From: Mugil cephalus
Lineage: Eukaryota > Chordata > Actinopteri > Mugiliformes > Mugilidae
NCBI RefSeq assembly: GCF_022458985.1
Contig: NC_061779.1
Span: 16,475,001 to 16,539,000 of the forward strand
Direction: 5' to 3'
Length of the DNA stretch: 64,000 nucleotides
Under the pieces are notes generated by a model. That model was not told the DNA's origin. It was given only the letters and a program-made list of their open reading frames with translations, and searched no databases. This document shows, one piece after another, positions 31,001 to 43,495 of this stretch (positions within the stretch are counted from its first letter, which is position 1; every line of letters starts with the position of its first letter). The position numbers were made by a program, and so were the translations under genes.

Positions 31001-31732
31001 TTGGTCTGTTAACTGGCGAAAGCATATGTGTCTGTTGGCGAATCCAAATCTCCAGCGCCGCTGATTTTCAGGGACGAGCTGAGGACCCAGAAAGACAAAG
31101 AAACCCCCCCCTGATGGAGTAAATGAAAAGATGGCATGAAAGGCACACAAGGATGGGGAAAGCTTGAAGATGTGCTATCCTTGAGAAAGCAAGCTCGCTT
31201 CTGTTGCTATGGCAATGGAGCCTATTAGGTAACTGTGTTGCCATGGCACGTGTCTCCTCGGTGATGCAGACCTGACCACACCCACCAGCAAGCTCACCAG
31301 CTGTGAAGAGCAGGGAGGCTGTGTTACTGGTGTCAGCGTTGGGAACAGAGAAGCCGATCGCATATGTCCCTTCTTTTCGATTGGTTTTTGCACCGACTAT
31401 TTTTTCTTTCCAATTTCCTAATTTTTTACATTTTTTTTTTTGTGTAAACACAGTGCTGCAGCTACCTTCACTGACCCATGACCCCTCTGTTTTTTTTAGG
31501 GGGGCGTCTCCTCTCGTGGGGCTGGAATGAACACGGAATGTGTGGAGACGGTTCACAGGCTGACGTCTTTCATCCACAGATCATTTCTGGCCTAAGACCT
31601 CTTCTAATTGGCTGTGGAGCCGGACACTCCATGGCATTGTGCGCCGCTGCGACGACGAGCTCGACACAGAACTCTGCATCGAGCGCCACTGGAGCTGGAA
31701 CATGTATCCAGCACGACAATCAGAGACTATAA
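25033..31732 (+). CDS. sergef: secretion-regulating guanine nucleotide exchange factor (RCC1-repeat protein)
   Basis: Orthologue of SERGEF (DelGEF), an RCC1-like seven-bladed propeller known to bind the exocyst component Sec5 and to affect secretion; exchange activity is not firmly shown. Exons: 25033-25068, 25299-25437, 25752-25904, 26439-26533, 26654-26714, 26799-26912, 26999-27061, 27457-27615, 27685-27851, 29210-29246, 31500-31732, giving 418 residues (human 458). RCC1 signatures recur: WGANSYGQLGQGH, ACGQNNKGQLGLGH, ACGSNAFGQLGV, WGSNKHGQLTG, WGRGDYGQLGRQ and WGWNEHGMCGDG, alternating with CGWDFTLLLT, AAGLRHSLAVT, WSGWTHTVAQT, CGSEHNLAIVG and CGAGHSMALC. Most introns fall in phase 1 at blade boundaries. 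Exon 1 encodes only 12 residues, and its TGG completes the first blade motif across the splice. The C-terminal tail is shorter than in human. Confidence 0.95.
28031..28056. repeat. 26-base A homopolymer in sergef intron 9
   Basis: An uninterrupted run of 26 A on the plus strand within the 1.4 kb intron 9. The 60 bases before it (ACTTCCGTGGCAGTCCAGCA and on) are not AT-rich and do not match a SINE I recognise, so a retrotransposed tail is possible but unproven. Confidence 0.7.
29247..31499 (+). other. sergef intron 10, the longest intron of the gene
   Basis: A 2.25 kb intron between GTG G|GTGAGT and TTTTTTTAG|G. No repeat array or nested exon is evident. Two minus-strand reading frames of 169-181 codons overlap in it; they show no family motif, no splice structure and no regular codon bias. 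Confidence 0.7.
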
Positions 31733-32612
31733 AAAGAGTGATTTTGAGGGATTCCTGTTTTTAGTCGGTGCTCTGTGGAGCCCACATACGATCATATTAA
31801 GTGCCCTTGACTATACATTAACTTTCACTTATTTTTTTTTTTAAACACTACCTACTTGAACAGATCGCATGTGAAATGCAGCTGTCATAAATACTCCTGT
31901 GTGGCTGGACGCAGGCTGAGTTATGTTTCAGGTGGCAGAGGCCAGCTCATCACTTTTATGGACATGATGGGGGCAATAGCTTAGCAGGACACGACAGTGC
32001 CTATGGCTGCTGGTCCACCTGCAACGTTTGTCTTCTGAATGATGCCGTTATGGACCATGTGAAGGATGGTCTACACTCTTCCTATAGCTTCATCTTCCCA
32101 TGTCATTGGTTTTACAGCTGTGATCTTGAGTGTCAGGGGCAGTCAATCTATGCACCTCATACTGTCACATTTTGATTTAGCACGTAGACGTACTGGACAG
32201 TATTTTTTTTCTTGTCAAAATGTCCACCTCCTATTCATGTTCTCGTGAGCCTGTGTCATACATGTTCTTATGTGCACCATTGTAATGCTTTATTAATTCA
32301 TCTTAGAGGAAACCCGTCTCCTGCCTTTGACCCAACCTACATATGTATAAGCAGGGGACATCTGCAGTGCAGCACCTGGGTGCAAACTGCAGTGTCTCGG
32401 TCAAAGGCAATAGCAAGACCCAGATAGGCTCATATCTGCATCACGCCTGCTGGTTTTTATTTTTTAAAAGTTCTAATTTTATAGAAGTTCTAATTGTATG
32501 ATTGTGGTTTATGCAAATTAAATTAGGAAAATATCTGCCAGACTGTTAGTCACCTGCCTTAAGTTATTATATTATTTAAATAAAAACGATGTTACATGGA
32601 TTAATTTGGAAA

Positions 32613-32628
32613 AATAAAAATAAATAAA
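32613..32628 (+). terminator. sergef polyadenylation signals
   Basis: Two AATAAA hexamers (32613-32618 and 32623-32628) lie about 0.9 kb after the sergef stop and are followed by T-rich sequence. If used, the 3' UTR is about 900 bases and ends only some 50 bases from antisense signals that could end the kcnc1 transcript. Confidence 0.45.
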
Positions 32629-32649
32629 CCAACACTCGTTGAAAAATTT

Positions 32650-35600
32650 ATCATTTCTGTGTTTTTTTTATTTATCACTATTTATTGTACAAGTCTTAAC
32701 TGTATTGGTCAAAAAATACACAAAAAAAAAAAGTCCCCTAAACAACAAACCAATCAAAACGATCACTGATCACCTTGTCGAGATAACTAACCACAAAATG
32801 CACGGTGTCTAAAACACACACTCTGAAATCTCACTAAACGGCACACGTTAGTTGCCTCTAAGTTGCATTGTTGAATCCGTTTTCACATTAACTGCTGCTG
32901 TTGTCCTTTTTATTCTAATTCTGTGCCGGACAAAGACCGGCAGGTCCAGATCCGCTGTATCCGACTGCACGCACTTTGTTGGCAGTGTGTCTGCAGTTGT
33001 TTGGTAAAAAGTTGGTCCCTTCTCACTAACTTTTTACACACATGAGTCTGTGCTTTGTGTTTTTAATGAGCTAATTTCTTGCCTTTAGAAGCTGATCCAT
33101 GCTGGGTCTTTATTGCGTCTATGTGCTGTTAAGTACTGAATGAAGCTTGTGTTCGATGGCTGGTGACTGCTAATCTAACATATAATGTACAGTACATTGG
33201 TTCATTATGTTAGTTAAGCTATACTCCTGAATGGTACGAAGAATTTGCATAACTTAGGCACTTGTCCAGTATGATAAGGATAATGGTTTGGCATTAGTTA
33301 GAATTCGATACTAATATACCAATTAACATGTGTGCGGAAAAAGAGGAATAACCCCAATCTATGTGATTGTCAAACTATATAAAAACAGAATAAATATGGA
33401 TGTCTGAAATATAAGTTGATGCATTTCATCTGTAAGGTCCTTGTGAATTAAAGTACAACTGCAAATGAACATGTAACAACAATACATTAACGTCGAGTAT
33501 CCGCTACTCCTTTCTGAATAACCCTGCGTAACGTTTGATTTACCAATTGAATCGTTTAACAACTCCAACAGCCTGCCGTTTTAATGCCGCATCGATATAA
33601 GGTAAGAGTGGTGTGTTTTTTATTTATTTATTTTTTTAAGAAAGCGTGACCCTTTTTTTTTTTATACTCGTTTTGTGGATGTTATCTCTCTGATGCCTGA
33701 AAACATATCAAAGGAATGTCAAAAGTTCACTGGTGCAAAACAGTGCAAAGTCTACAAAGATGTGACCATGACAGTGCAAAGTTAACGATCTGTTTAGTCC
33801 GGCTGACATGACGAGTGACGGGTTTTAGCCAAAGAAGGGGGGAGGAGGAGGAGGGGAGGGGGGTGGGGGTGCGATTGCAATCGGAGCAACATTTTTTTTT
33901 TTTTTTTTTTTTTTTTGGTTCCAACAGAAGAAGCACACAGATATTTGATGGTCACTCGAAAACATTGGTACACACAAATTCAGCACACATAAAAAGCGTA
34001 TTTACAGCACTGGCACACACCAAAAATAGGCACACAAATTACAACACAGTAACCAGTCACAGATACTGAGCTACATAAGGCTTGACAACAAAACTTCCTC
34101 AGTGCTACATCTATGCTGAGTTTGTGATGTACAGGTTGCCACTGTCACACCCATTGAAAAATACTAAGTAATACACACAACAATGCTACAGCACTATCAG
34201 GTGGGTGATGGGCCATTATGGGTCATACACATAGTGGTTGGTACACCATGGTTCATAACACAAACTGACTCTGTTGGTTGTCTGCTCCGGTGCTGTCGTT
34301 GGGTCTCTATAAACATATAAAAAAACAATAACAAAAATAAATTATTACACAAATTATGTATAATGGTGGCAATGATGGTGGCGATGATGGATACCTGTAC
34401 GGTGCGGGGGGAGAGGTGAAATGACACTAGCTTGGAGAGTAAAGAAAATGTGCTCCGTTAGTTCCTCATGGTAAACGGTGGGTTTACCATGTATTTCCCA
34501 TGCTTAGCCAAGGCATCAGACACCAGTGTGAACTGTCTGTGTGCAGAGGTTGGACTCTGAGTCGGTTAATAAACATGCCTCGATCATGCTGCGTTTTACG
34601 GGTTGATGTACAGTAGTTCAGTCATTGTCATGCGTTCGTATACTTTGCGTCATGCTCTCACGCTCGTTATTGTGCGCCGCCTTTGACCCGGGCGCGGGTA
34701 GACAGAGGGTCAAACAACGGTCGAAAAAACACTAGCGGTAAGCTAGCAGGAAAGGAGACATGTATGTATGCATGTGTTGTTGAATAAAAACGGAGTCTAA
34801 ACACTCGTTGAGTACAAAATTTATTTCATGCAAGGACTTATATTTACATATTTTATTTAAATACTTTTCTGTTGCATAAATGGAAAATACATGCATTTAC
34901 CTTTCCCCAAGGAGACCCAAATCCCACACTACGTCGTATTTTCACCCCCCCCACTTGAATTGCATGAGCATATAATTCACCTGCATCTCTTCACATCAAA
35001 TCTTTACAAGATTTTTTTTTTAACCAAATATATAACGTCCAATAATTACCACAAGAGACATGACTCAAAATGAATAAAAAACAAAACTTAGCTGAGTTGC
35101 TATAATTACTGTACGCTATCTTCTCCTAGAAATTAACATTTCTGATTGGTCAACATAAAATTTGTTAAAGTGCCCTGAAAGACTTGTGCATAATTATTGG
35201 GACAGTATCAATACCTGTAACAGTAGATGTATTGACGTTATAAATCAGTAGACATACATACTGTAGAAGTCATTGTGACATCTCTGGTTGATCGTAACTC
35301 AATATATTTTGGCTCTTTACAGTTGCCTGGTCCCCTTTTACAACATTTTGTGCTTTAATATACAAAAAGATGGGGACTGTTAAGTCTTTTTTTTTCCTTT
35401 CTCGGTGCTATGTATCCCCCTAAAAGTTAAGTCTGTGTTCAGTGGCGTAACAACACTAACCAGGATGGCATTTTTACCGTGATTAAGGGTACGAGGGTTG
35501 TATAAAATAAAGCTTTTGTTACTGTTACTGTTATGAGCATGGTACAAAGTGTAATGATGCTACACTGGGAGCACTTACGTAATATCGTGTCAATTTATAA

Positions 35601-36765
35601 CTCACTTTTGCTTTGCCTCACCAGGTACGAAGGCACCGTTGTTTCATAATTCATGAGTCCTGCCTTAATTTAGCAGCACAGCAGTAATAGAAGTTGCTGC
35701 AGACCACTGATACTGTTTAAAAAGTCATTGCTAACCAGTAAATATATAAAAACTATTTATGCTCATAACAGCATTAGTTGGCTTTACGACAGATCCCACT
35801 ATTTTAGTTGGAGGCCCCAGTCAAACGAATACAAGAAAATAAATATATGAATTTGGGGAAAGGCAAAGAATGGCAGCTACATAAAAATCTCTGCTATGAC
35901 TGAGTCTCTTGTAAAGCTCTCTCAAAATGCATAAAATGACAAAGCTTTAGAAGCTTTTGAAAGAAAATTTTTTTTTTTCATTTTTTCTTACAGGTACTGT
36001 GATACAGTTAGCTTCTTGTTGAACATAATTTTTCATGCAGTTCATGCAAATGAACAGACATTTCTGTTCCGTTTAACATTAGATGTATTCATCACTGATA
36101 TCATAGGAATTGTCGTCATCTCCATGTTGCATTGGACACCATGAACATCATGTTCAAATATTTCTTTTTTTTTTCTTTTTTTTTTAGTGGCCACTCAGGT
36201 AACATTGTCTGGATTGCACTCTCAGAATGATAACGTCTCTACTTTGCAACGTACAAAGCACTTAAGAGGAGTTCCCTTAACAGCTTTTGGATATGTTTAA
36301 AAGCCATGTATTGTTAATGTCCAGCATATTGTTAGCAGGGGTTACATCTTATGAAAAATTCTTTCACAAAATTGTAAAAAGCAAATGAGAGAAGAGTTAT
36401 TGGCAGGAAAAAGTATGAGAGATCAAAAGCAACAGAGCAACAGGCAATGGTTTAAACAGAAGGAAAAGAGTGGGGTTAGCCTGTGGTAGAAGTAGAACAG
36501 TGCTTTGTCTGCAACTGTGGTGACCCATGCAGAGTGGCATGTGCCAATGTTTTCTAGTCTAGGATATGATGACACACCCAAGGAGAACACTTGGGAAGCT
36601 TAAGAGTAAGCACAGTTAAGATACAGTTTTCCAGAAAAGTAAAGAAATAAAAATGGAAAAAAAGCAGGAGCGAAGGCAAGTGTAAAAACAAAATTTGACA
36701 GGAAAGATAAGGAGGAGGAGTGTGGACTGGCCTTCCAATGGCATTGTGTCTGCTACTCAACCATG
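32650..36765 (-). other. probable long 3' untranslated region of kcnc1
   Basis: Four kilobases with no coding sequence on either strand directly downstream of the kcnc1 stop codon. Minus-strand AATAAA signals occur at 34852-34857, 34820-34825, 32681-32686 and 32667-32672, so several 3' ends are possible. The stretch contains a purine/G-rich tract (33835-33871), a 25-base T run (33892-33916) and CAC-rich sequence. Long 3' UTRs are usual for neuronal channel genes; the exact extent is inference. Confidence 0.4.
33835..33916. repeat. G-rich tract next to a T25 homopolymer
   Basis: From 33835 the plus strand has repeated runs of G (GGGGGGAGGAGGAGGAGGGG, then AGGGGGGTGGGGGTG), enough to form a G-quadruplex in DNA. 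It is followed, 20 bases later, by 25 consecutive T (33892-33916). In the kcnc1 transcript the strand would read C-rich after an A run. Confidence 0.7.
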
Positions 36766-36905
36766 CTACATAATGGATGGGATGGGAGAATGTGAGTGCT
36801 GCATTAGACAGGGTGGGCTGCAGGGCAGGGCGGACACTGAGGACACTCCAGAGGCATCCCCGCTCATGCCAGACATGCTGTTAAGGCTCCAAGGCTTTTC
36901 ATAAC
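36766..36905 (-). CDS. kcnc1: kcnc1 alternative C-terminal exon (GYEK...SPIPSIM type)
   Basis: The acceptor CAACTGAAG precedes GTTATGAAAAGC, which joins the phase-1 end of exon 3 (AGGAGG G) to read [18 protein letters not shown] and ends SHSPIPSIM. This tail type is well known from Kv3.2 and Kv3.3 (GYEKSRSLN..SRSPIPSIL), whereas the classic mammalian Kv3.1b tail is DLCKES..TEAVRVT, which I do not find here. The 46-residue tail has replaced several positions conserved in those paralogues. Confidence 0.85.
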
Positions 36906-39900
36906 CTTCAGTTGAAAAACAGAGAACGTTCTGAGTACACTGCAGCACTGAATCCACGACAGAATGTTTTGGTGTTCCTCACTGGTAAATACTACACCTG
37001 TTGCTTTCTTGTTTTTGTCTCCAAAGAAACAGGTCAACACAGACTTGAGACAGATTATTATTCTCCATGCATTGAGTGCATCAGGAGTACAACAGCATGC
37101 ACCGGGTGGTACTGGAATGGTTTTGGAGTATAACACTGCAAAAGACTCAGAAAGGTAGGTAGGCACCTCAGGCAGGGAATGTATTCTCAGCTACAGGTAG
37201 GATTTCACGCTGTATGCCAGTTACTGCACACAGCTGAAGACTGACTCAGAGGAATGTTTTTTCTTTTACTTTAATGTCAGATTTAAAAAAAAAAAAAAGA
37301 TCCCTTCTCTCCCTCCCCCTCTTATTGAATTATTAAATCAGTAAATTGTGTTTTAATCTGAACAGCAGTAACATTTAACTTCCTCCGTTTGTGTTGTGCT
37401 CCTTCACCATACTGATAGCACCCATCAGCAAGACATTTCATGCACTGTTAATGGTCAAGAGCAATGTACTCGTAAGTCAGGATCCCGCATGATATTTATC
37501 ATTAAAACACAAGTACATACATGGTACACAGGTAGCACATAAATACTCTCTTAGGCAGGTGAGACAACACACTCTAGATCATAGAAATCTCGAAAATAGC
37601 TTTCTGACTGGTAAATAAATAGGGGTATTACATTATGCATGGTATCAAAAAATATATTATGTAGGTGTGGACAATTATTCTTGTGGCGATTTGTGCTTGG
37701 CCTTAATGTGTATTTTTTGTGTGAGTTGGAATTGTGTATGTATATATGTGTGTGTGTGTGTCCTCAGGATGACTGAGGAGAAGCAGCTGCTGCGTAAGTG
37801 TGGAGGTCATGTTTAGAGGTTTGCAGTTGTGTTTGTGTTGTTTGAGTGCGTGCCTGTGAAAAACAGAGGCAGGAAGGGAGCGTGTCTACGGTCTACAGGG
37901 TGTCAGTGTCTCAGGGGGGCCTGTGATTGGCTGTTACTGTACGTACCCCTCCTCACTCTGCCACCTGTGTGGTTGGGGCGTTCAGCCGTGGTGACCAGGA
38001 AGCAGGGCCGCTCTCTGTCGCCGGGGCTGAAGATTTCCTCCGGAGATATGGCCTGGTCTATGTGAGGGCAATCTTCGTTGGCCAGAGCTGCGTTGGCTGC
38101 CTCACCGTTCAGCTTGGAATCTAAAAAGAAAGCAATAAAGAAAAACAAAACGGACAGAAAAAAAAAAAAAATCTGGTTTCATATACCAGCTTTTTTTTGT
38201 TCATTTACTAAAGGGGTCTTTTCATTTCATTTACTACCAAGAGATTAAGTGGAGACCCCCTACCTATTACGTGTGTTTTATATCGCAGTCCTGCCGACCC
38301 CCTGTTGAAGACCTATGATTTACCACATGTTTTCATATGACCTACTGCAAAACTTAAATACACTCAGGGGTTACCTTAAGGCCGCCTGTACGGCTGCTGT
38401 CTGATGTTTACTCTGCGCTCCTTTGTGAAACGTCTGTTAGCAGCGCTAGTGATTTATGAGTTTTTGAACACAAACTGCATCAAAGGTCAGTATATGTTTG
38501 CAGTAACGCCACCAAGGGCAAACCAAGTCAGTGCCTCCAACATCCGCTTACGTTGCTCTAAACAAATACATACTCTCACTTAGCCTAAAGAGAGAGGAGG
38601 GGGAGTGAATCACTGCATTAAGAAGGGCAAAATCAATAGTAAGATTACTCATGACTGGCCTCACTCTCTCTATTTTCCTGTCCAGAATCAGATATGCTTT
38701 TTATTACTTGTTTTATTGATTATTTTCAGTGGCAATCTCATTTGTATTGTCTCATGCCTGAATCATGAGCTGATTGAATGAAGTGTGGGAACAGACAAAC
38801 AGTGAAACAGCTGAATAATGATTCGACTGCTTCAGGAGAGCAGAGAAACAATGAGACAACAATATATCAGGGCATTACTCATATCTGTGTCTTACCTTGA
38901 AATTTTATCTCGAAAACGTCATCATGGGCTATAGGGCTCTGAGGCTGGGAGCTGATGCTTGACTTACAGAAGTTGGGAGAACCGGGTTGGGGCGCTCGTG
39001 GGATATGCCTGTTTTTTTTCTTTGGTAGTTTCTGTTTTGCCATGGCCAGCGAGTAATACATTCCAAAGTTGTTGACAATCACGGGGACGGGCATGGCGAT
39101 GGTCAGCACACCAGCCAGGGCGCACAGGGCTCCAACCAGCATACCAGAGGTCGTCTGAGGGTACATGTCTCCGTAGCCGAGGGTCGTCATGGTCACCACA
39201 GCCCACCAGAATCCAATCGGGATGTTCTTGAAGTGTGTGTGCTCGCTGGCTCGTGGGTCGTTGGGGCTAGCTCCGATACGTTCAGCATAGTAGATCATAG
39301 TGGCAAAGATCAGGACACCAAGGGCGAGGAAGATGATGAGGAGCAGGAACTCGTTGGTGCTGGCCCTTAACGTGTGGCCTAGCACCCTCAGCCCCACAAA
39401 GTGACGGGTCAGCTTGAAGATACGCAGGATCCGCACGAAGCGGACCACTCTCAGGAAACCCAGCACGTCCTTAGCTGCCTTGGAGGAGAGTCCGCTGAGG
39501 CCCACCTCTAGGTAGAAGGGTAGGATGGCCACAAAGTCGATGATGTTCAAGGCGTTCCGAATGAAGTCACATTTATTTGGGCAGAAAGTTATTCGCATTA
39601 GAAATTCAAACGTGAACCACACCACACAAACGCCTTCGATGTAGGTGAGGTAGGCCGCTGTCTCCACCTCCTGGTAGGTGTTCTCCACTGTCATATTATC
39701 TACCATCTCCACTTCTGTGCGGTTGATGATGGGGTTGAAGGCCTCATGGGTCTCCAGACAGAAGGTGGTGATGGACACCAGAATAAAGAACAGCGAGGCC
39801 AGAGCCACCCACTAAACAGGAAATAGACAGCGTGCAGGAAAGGAAAGAGAGAGGAAGGGGGGTGGGGGAGAGGGCAGAGAGGAGAATGAGCACAGTAATA

Positions 39901-42900
39901 CAGGCAATGTAATCAAGCTTGACGGCCCGGCAGCCATTCTTAGCAAGACACAATGCAATTCAATCTATTATCTCAGACAATGGCATCTAGTTCGACTGTG
40001 ACAGTGGCATTGACACACCGGCCTCATTCCTCTCCTCTGTCTTTGTTCAGAAGCATCATTGTAAAAGGGACAATCAGCGTGAGCTTCTTCTCTTCCCTCT
40101 GCTGTATCCCAAGGTCGTGGCATCTTCAAGGGTACACCACATATGCAGAATTGTAAAGGGCCAGACCGCAACAGAGGATGGGGACGTTAGCGTCGACCCC
40201 CTTAACTAAATTTAGCTGGGGCTCTTCCCTTCAGCACCATCACCACAGTAGGTCTTCCCTACACAAGGTCATCCTGTCCAGATGATCACCTCTTGGGAAT
40301 CACAGAGAGCTGAGAGGCTCATTGGACAGTTTTTTTTTTTTTTTTTTTTTTTTTTTATGAGAAACCCATATTTCCCTTAATGGCAAAAGAGTACTTTAGC
40401 CCTCAATGTGTATTGATTTGATGATCAAGTTTCATCACATTTAGGTTCTGATAATTCTGATGCATACTACAACACATGGATGTCACAGATACTGTATTCT
40501 CCCCTGGGCACTGACTGCAACCCCATCTCCATGTTACCGTCCGCCAATTGCATTGTACATGTTTACAGGAAGTGCTACTGCTCACACTTCTTATAGCAGA
40601 TTCAGAGGAGAGTAAACAGCTATATCTTCAATGAGAGGTGAAGAGAGAAGCAGACAGGAAGAGGACAGCTACTTAATCATCCTGTGAATTGCAAAAGTTG
40701 GATCAATAGCAGGTTTTTTTCATGCACGGATGAAGTCCGGCTCTATACTACCTCTCAGCCTAATGCACGGCATTGTTAAGTAGCACCGACTAATAATGAG
40801 CGACACCGGGGAGGATGCAGGTTGGAGATGGGCAAGTCCGGGCATGAGGTCGTCCCTGTATTCCACTGAGCAAAGGATGAACTGTGTCCTTGTCAGTCAA
40901 GTCCATTCAGAGCCTTTCAACGCAACAGAAGATGGAAAACAGGCCCTCTTCACAACATCTCATCACTGGCAATTCATTGTGCTGAGGAAATCACTGCTGC
41001 TTATGAATGTCTGCTTCCCGTCCATGTTAGCATGGTGGCCCAGTGTGTGTGTGGGGGGACTGTGCGTTGACTCACAGACATCTGTCAGCTGGACTACCCT
41101 CTTTGTTGAGAGAGACGGTATCACAGGTCACCGCGCTGGTATTATTTCCATGTATTGTAGTATGTGACTGCTTTTTTATTTTTGTTTTTTGTAGTATAAA
41201 ATATCCACCATTCAAACAGGAGGCGAACAAAGCACTTGACATTTGAGGACGATCGAATGCAAAATTACTTAATCACACAAGCTGCTAATGTCCAGCTTCT
41301 GTTGATATGATGTAAGTGAGATTTTGTTGCACTTTTTGAGCCATTAATAAGCGGTGTGTTTTTATCGCATTGCATAATGTTGTTGTTTTGTCCACCCCCT
41401 CGACAGTACTGTACAAAACAACAAGTACTCCTTAGACTGTAATACAATCCAGCTCAAGCACGCAGCACAGATTGCAGTAATCATCACCTGCTGCTTCTCT
41501 CAGCTTTCTGTACATGTAAACTGAATTTCGTCATGTTTTGAACGTCACCGGTTTTGTGAAATTTCTCCCCGTCATCGGGAAAATAACCTCTAGTTGCAGC
41601 CTCTGAGAGAGCGAGAGAGAAGAAAATGGCCATGTGCACCGTACGTACAGACTTCAACGTGGTAAAGCCTCATTCTTGTGTCTCAGCCTTGTGTCGGCCA
41701 CTAACGCCACATCCCACACATCAGACTGTTAAACAAACACCTGCATCTTATCTCACAACCTCTTAAATTGTGTGTTTTTGTGACAGTTAGAGACGGCTCG
41801 GGCCTGCAGGGAGGGTGACCGACGATGACTGTTTGCTCCTCATTGGTTAATTCTTACTGTTGCTGGCAAACTCCAGACATACAGTGATATGCAGTGACAA
41901 GCGTTTTTTTTTCCACTGATGTATCCTCTGTGAATAGAGTCTGTAATTAACTCTGAAGCTCACTTCTAATTAATCTTCTTGCCAGTCTTGCTGGAGCTCT
42001 GTCAATCCTCCCCCTGCTTTTGTCAGACTCACTGTTGAATGTGGGACACATCTGATCTGGGGGATTGTTCCTGCTGGAAGACGGCGGCGGTTTACAAGTG
42101 TGTGTTTGGGCTGTGCGATGGGGGGGGTACGCTGCTTTCCTCGACGCTTGCTTTGAGATTGAGAACATGTCAATGCGGTTTACTCGTGCTGGACGAGACC
42201 TGAAAACTAATTACACCAATCAGGCTGCTACAGCTGTTAAAGCAGTGTGTGGCACAGCGGTCTTTGTTGGGGCAAGTGGTCAAAAAAACAAAAAGAAATC
42301 AAAAAGGTGTAAAGTCGTTTAATTGTGACCAGCGAGAGGCATTATGCCCAGATGGAAATGTGCCCGTAACAAAGCCCAAAAATGTCACCTCTAACAGCAA
42401 CCCAATTCTTGCCTGGAGGTCTGCCACAACCATTCTGGTGGTGCCAAATATCTGGTTTCCCAATGTAGCCCTGACCTATTTAACTAGGGAGTCTGACTGC
42501 CCAGGGATCCTTGTCCTGGAAATATCTGATCTGTGACAGTCAGAACCAATGTCTTTATCTTCTGCTGCAAAATAGGGGAAGGTGGAAGTAATGATTTGCA
42601 TGTTAATGGTTTTTACACACAAGGTTGGTCCATTTTCCCTCCCTCCTCCTTCCTTGTGCGCTCACATCGACCTGACGAGAAGACCCCTGGGAGTGCAATT
42701 TCAAGGTCATCAAACGCCTCTCTCCTTCCAGACCCATTAATCTTTTTTTTTTTTTTTTTTTTTTTTTAAACCATGAAGGAGCAAGGGCAGACGCACAACT
42801 CAGGCCGTTTAGAATATTTTTGGCTGAACATGCACCTGTGGTCATTTACTAAGAGGTTTCCAAATCTGAAGTGAAACGGGAAGAACAATGTCACACCTTA

Positions 42901-43495
42901 GAACAATCAAGAATCTTAAAAAGCCACTCACCCTTGCATATTTAGACGAGTAAGGGTCCTCAAACAGAGCCCAGACGTGCTTCTGCCAGCGGCTCCACAG
43001 GCTTCCACTCCTGGCATCAGGGCAGTCTCCCTGTGCCAGCCTCCTTGTCATTTCATCCACATCGTCCTCAGTATGATCCTGCTCTGGCTCCGCATCGTCG
43101 CTCCCCAGGTCTAATAGGCCTCCCCCGCCGAAACTATCAAGGGCCTCCTCTGCCTCCCGGTGTTGGCGATAGGTCATCCAGCAGCATGGTTCCACGTCTG
43201 TCTCATCAATCCCCCAGAAGGCCAGTTCCTCCTCGTAGAGCGGCCCGCAGACATCAGCCGGGCAGTGCAGTTTACCTGTCCTATAGTAATTAAGGATATG
43301 TGCAAACACGCCGGGGTGGCGGTCGAAGAAAAACTCCTCGATCTTGGCATCATAGTCAAAGTGGTTGGGTGCATCAGGCTCGGCCAGCCAGGACAAGCGT
43401 GTGCCAGGTAGGGTGCGCAGGGTGCTGCGGTATGTCTGATGTCTGATCCCTCCCACGTTTATCACAATGCGATCCTTGTCGTCGCTCAGGCCCAT
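36766..43495 (-). CDS. kcnc1: voltage-gated potassium channel Kv3.1
   Basis: Fast-deactivating Shaw-type K+ channel subunit that lets neurons fire at high rates. Exons (minus): 43495-42932, 39811-38896, 38120-37947, 36905-36766, giving 597 residues. Exon 1 encodes the T1 tetramerisation domain ([45 protein letters not shown]). Exon 2 encodes S1 to S6 and the pore: glycosylation sites NRT and NMT in the S1-S2 loop, S4 [17 protein letters not shown], selectivity filter TLGYGD and S6 PVPVIVNNF. Exon 3 gives the conserved [20 protein letters not shown] tail, and exon 4 the [13 protein letters not shown] terminus. Start ATG 43495 (GACGCAATGG, strong context) matches the human N-terminus; an open frame upstream has only a TTG. 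Reading through the exon 2 donor gives FQGKTQI and a stop at 38879, like the mammalian short Kv3.1a form. Confidence 0.96.
39812..42931 (-). other. kcnc1 intron 1
   Basis: A 3.1 kb intron between AAGG|GTGAGT and TTTAG|TGG. It holds two long T homopolymers on the plus strand (40330-40356 and 42743-42767), no recognised exon and no transposon with clear ends. Confidence 0.75.
40330..40356. repeat. 27-base T homopolymer in kcnc1 intron 1
   Basis: Uninterrupted T run on the plus strand (an A run in the kcnc1 transcript). A similar 25-base run lies at 42743-42767. Confidence 0.8.

Noticed and set aside
30605..31577. Two overlapping minus-strand frames of 181 and 169 codons in sergef intron 10
   Set aside because: No domain motif, no splice sites and no consistent codon bias. 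They overlap each other in different frames inside an intron, so chance openness is the simplest reading.
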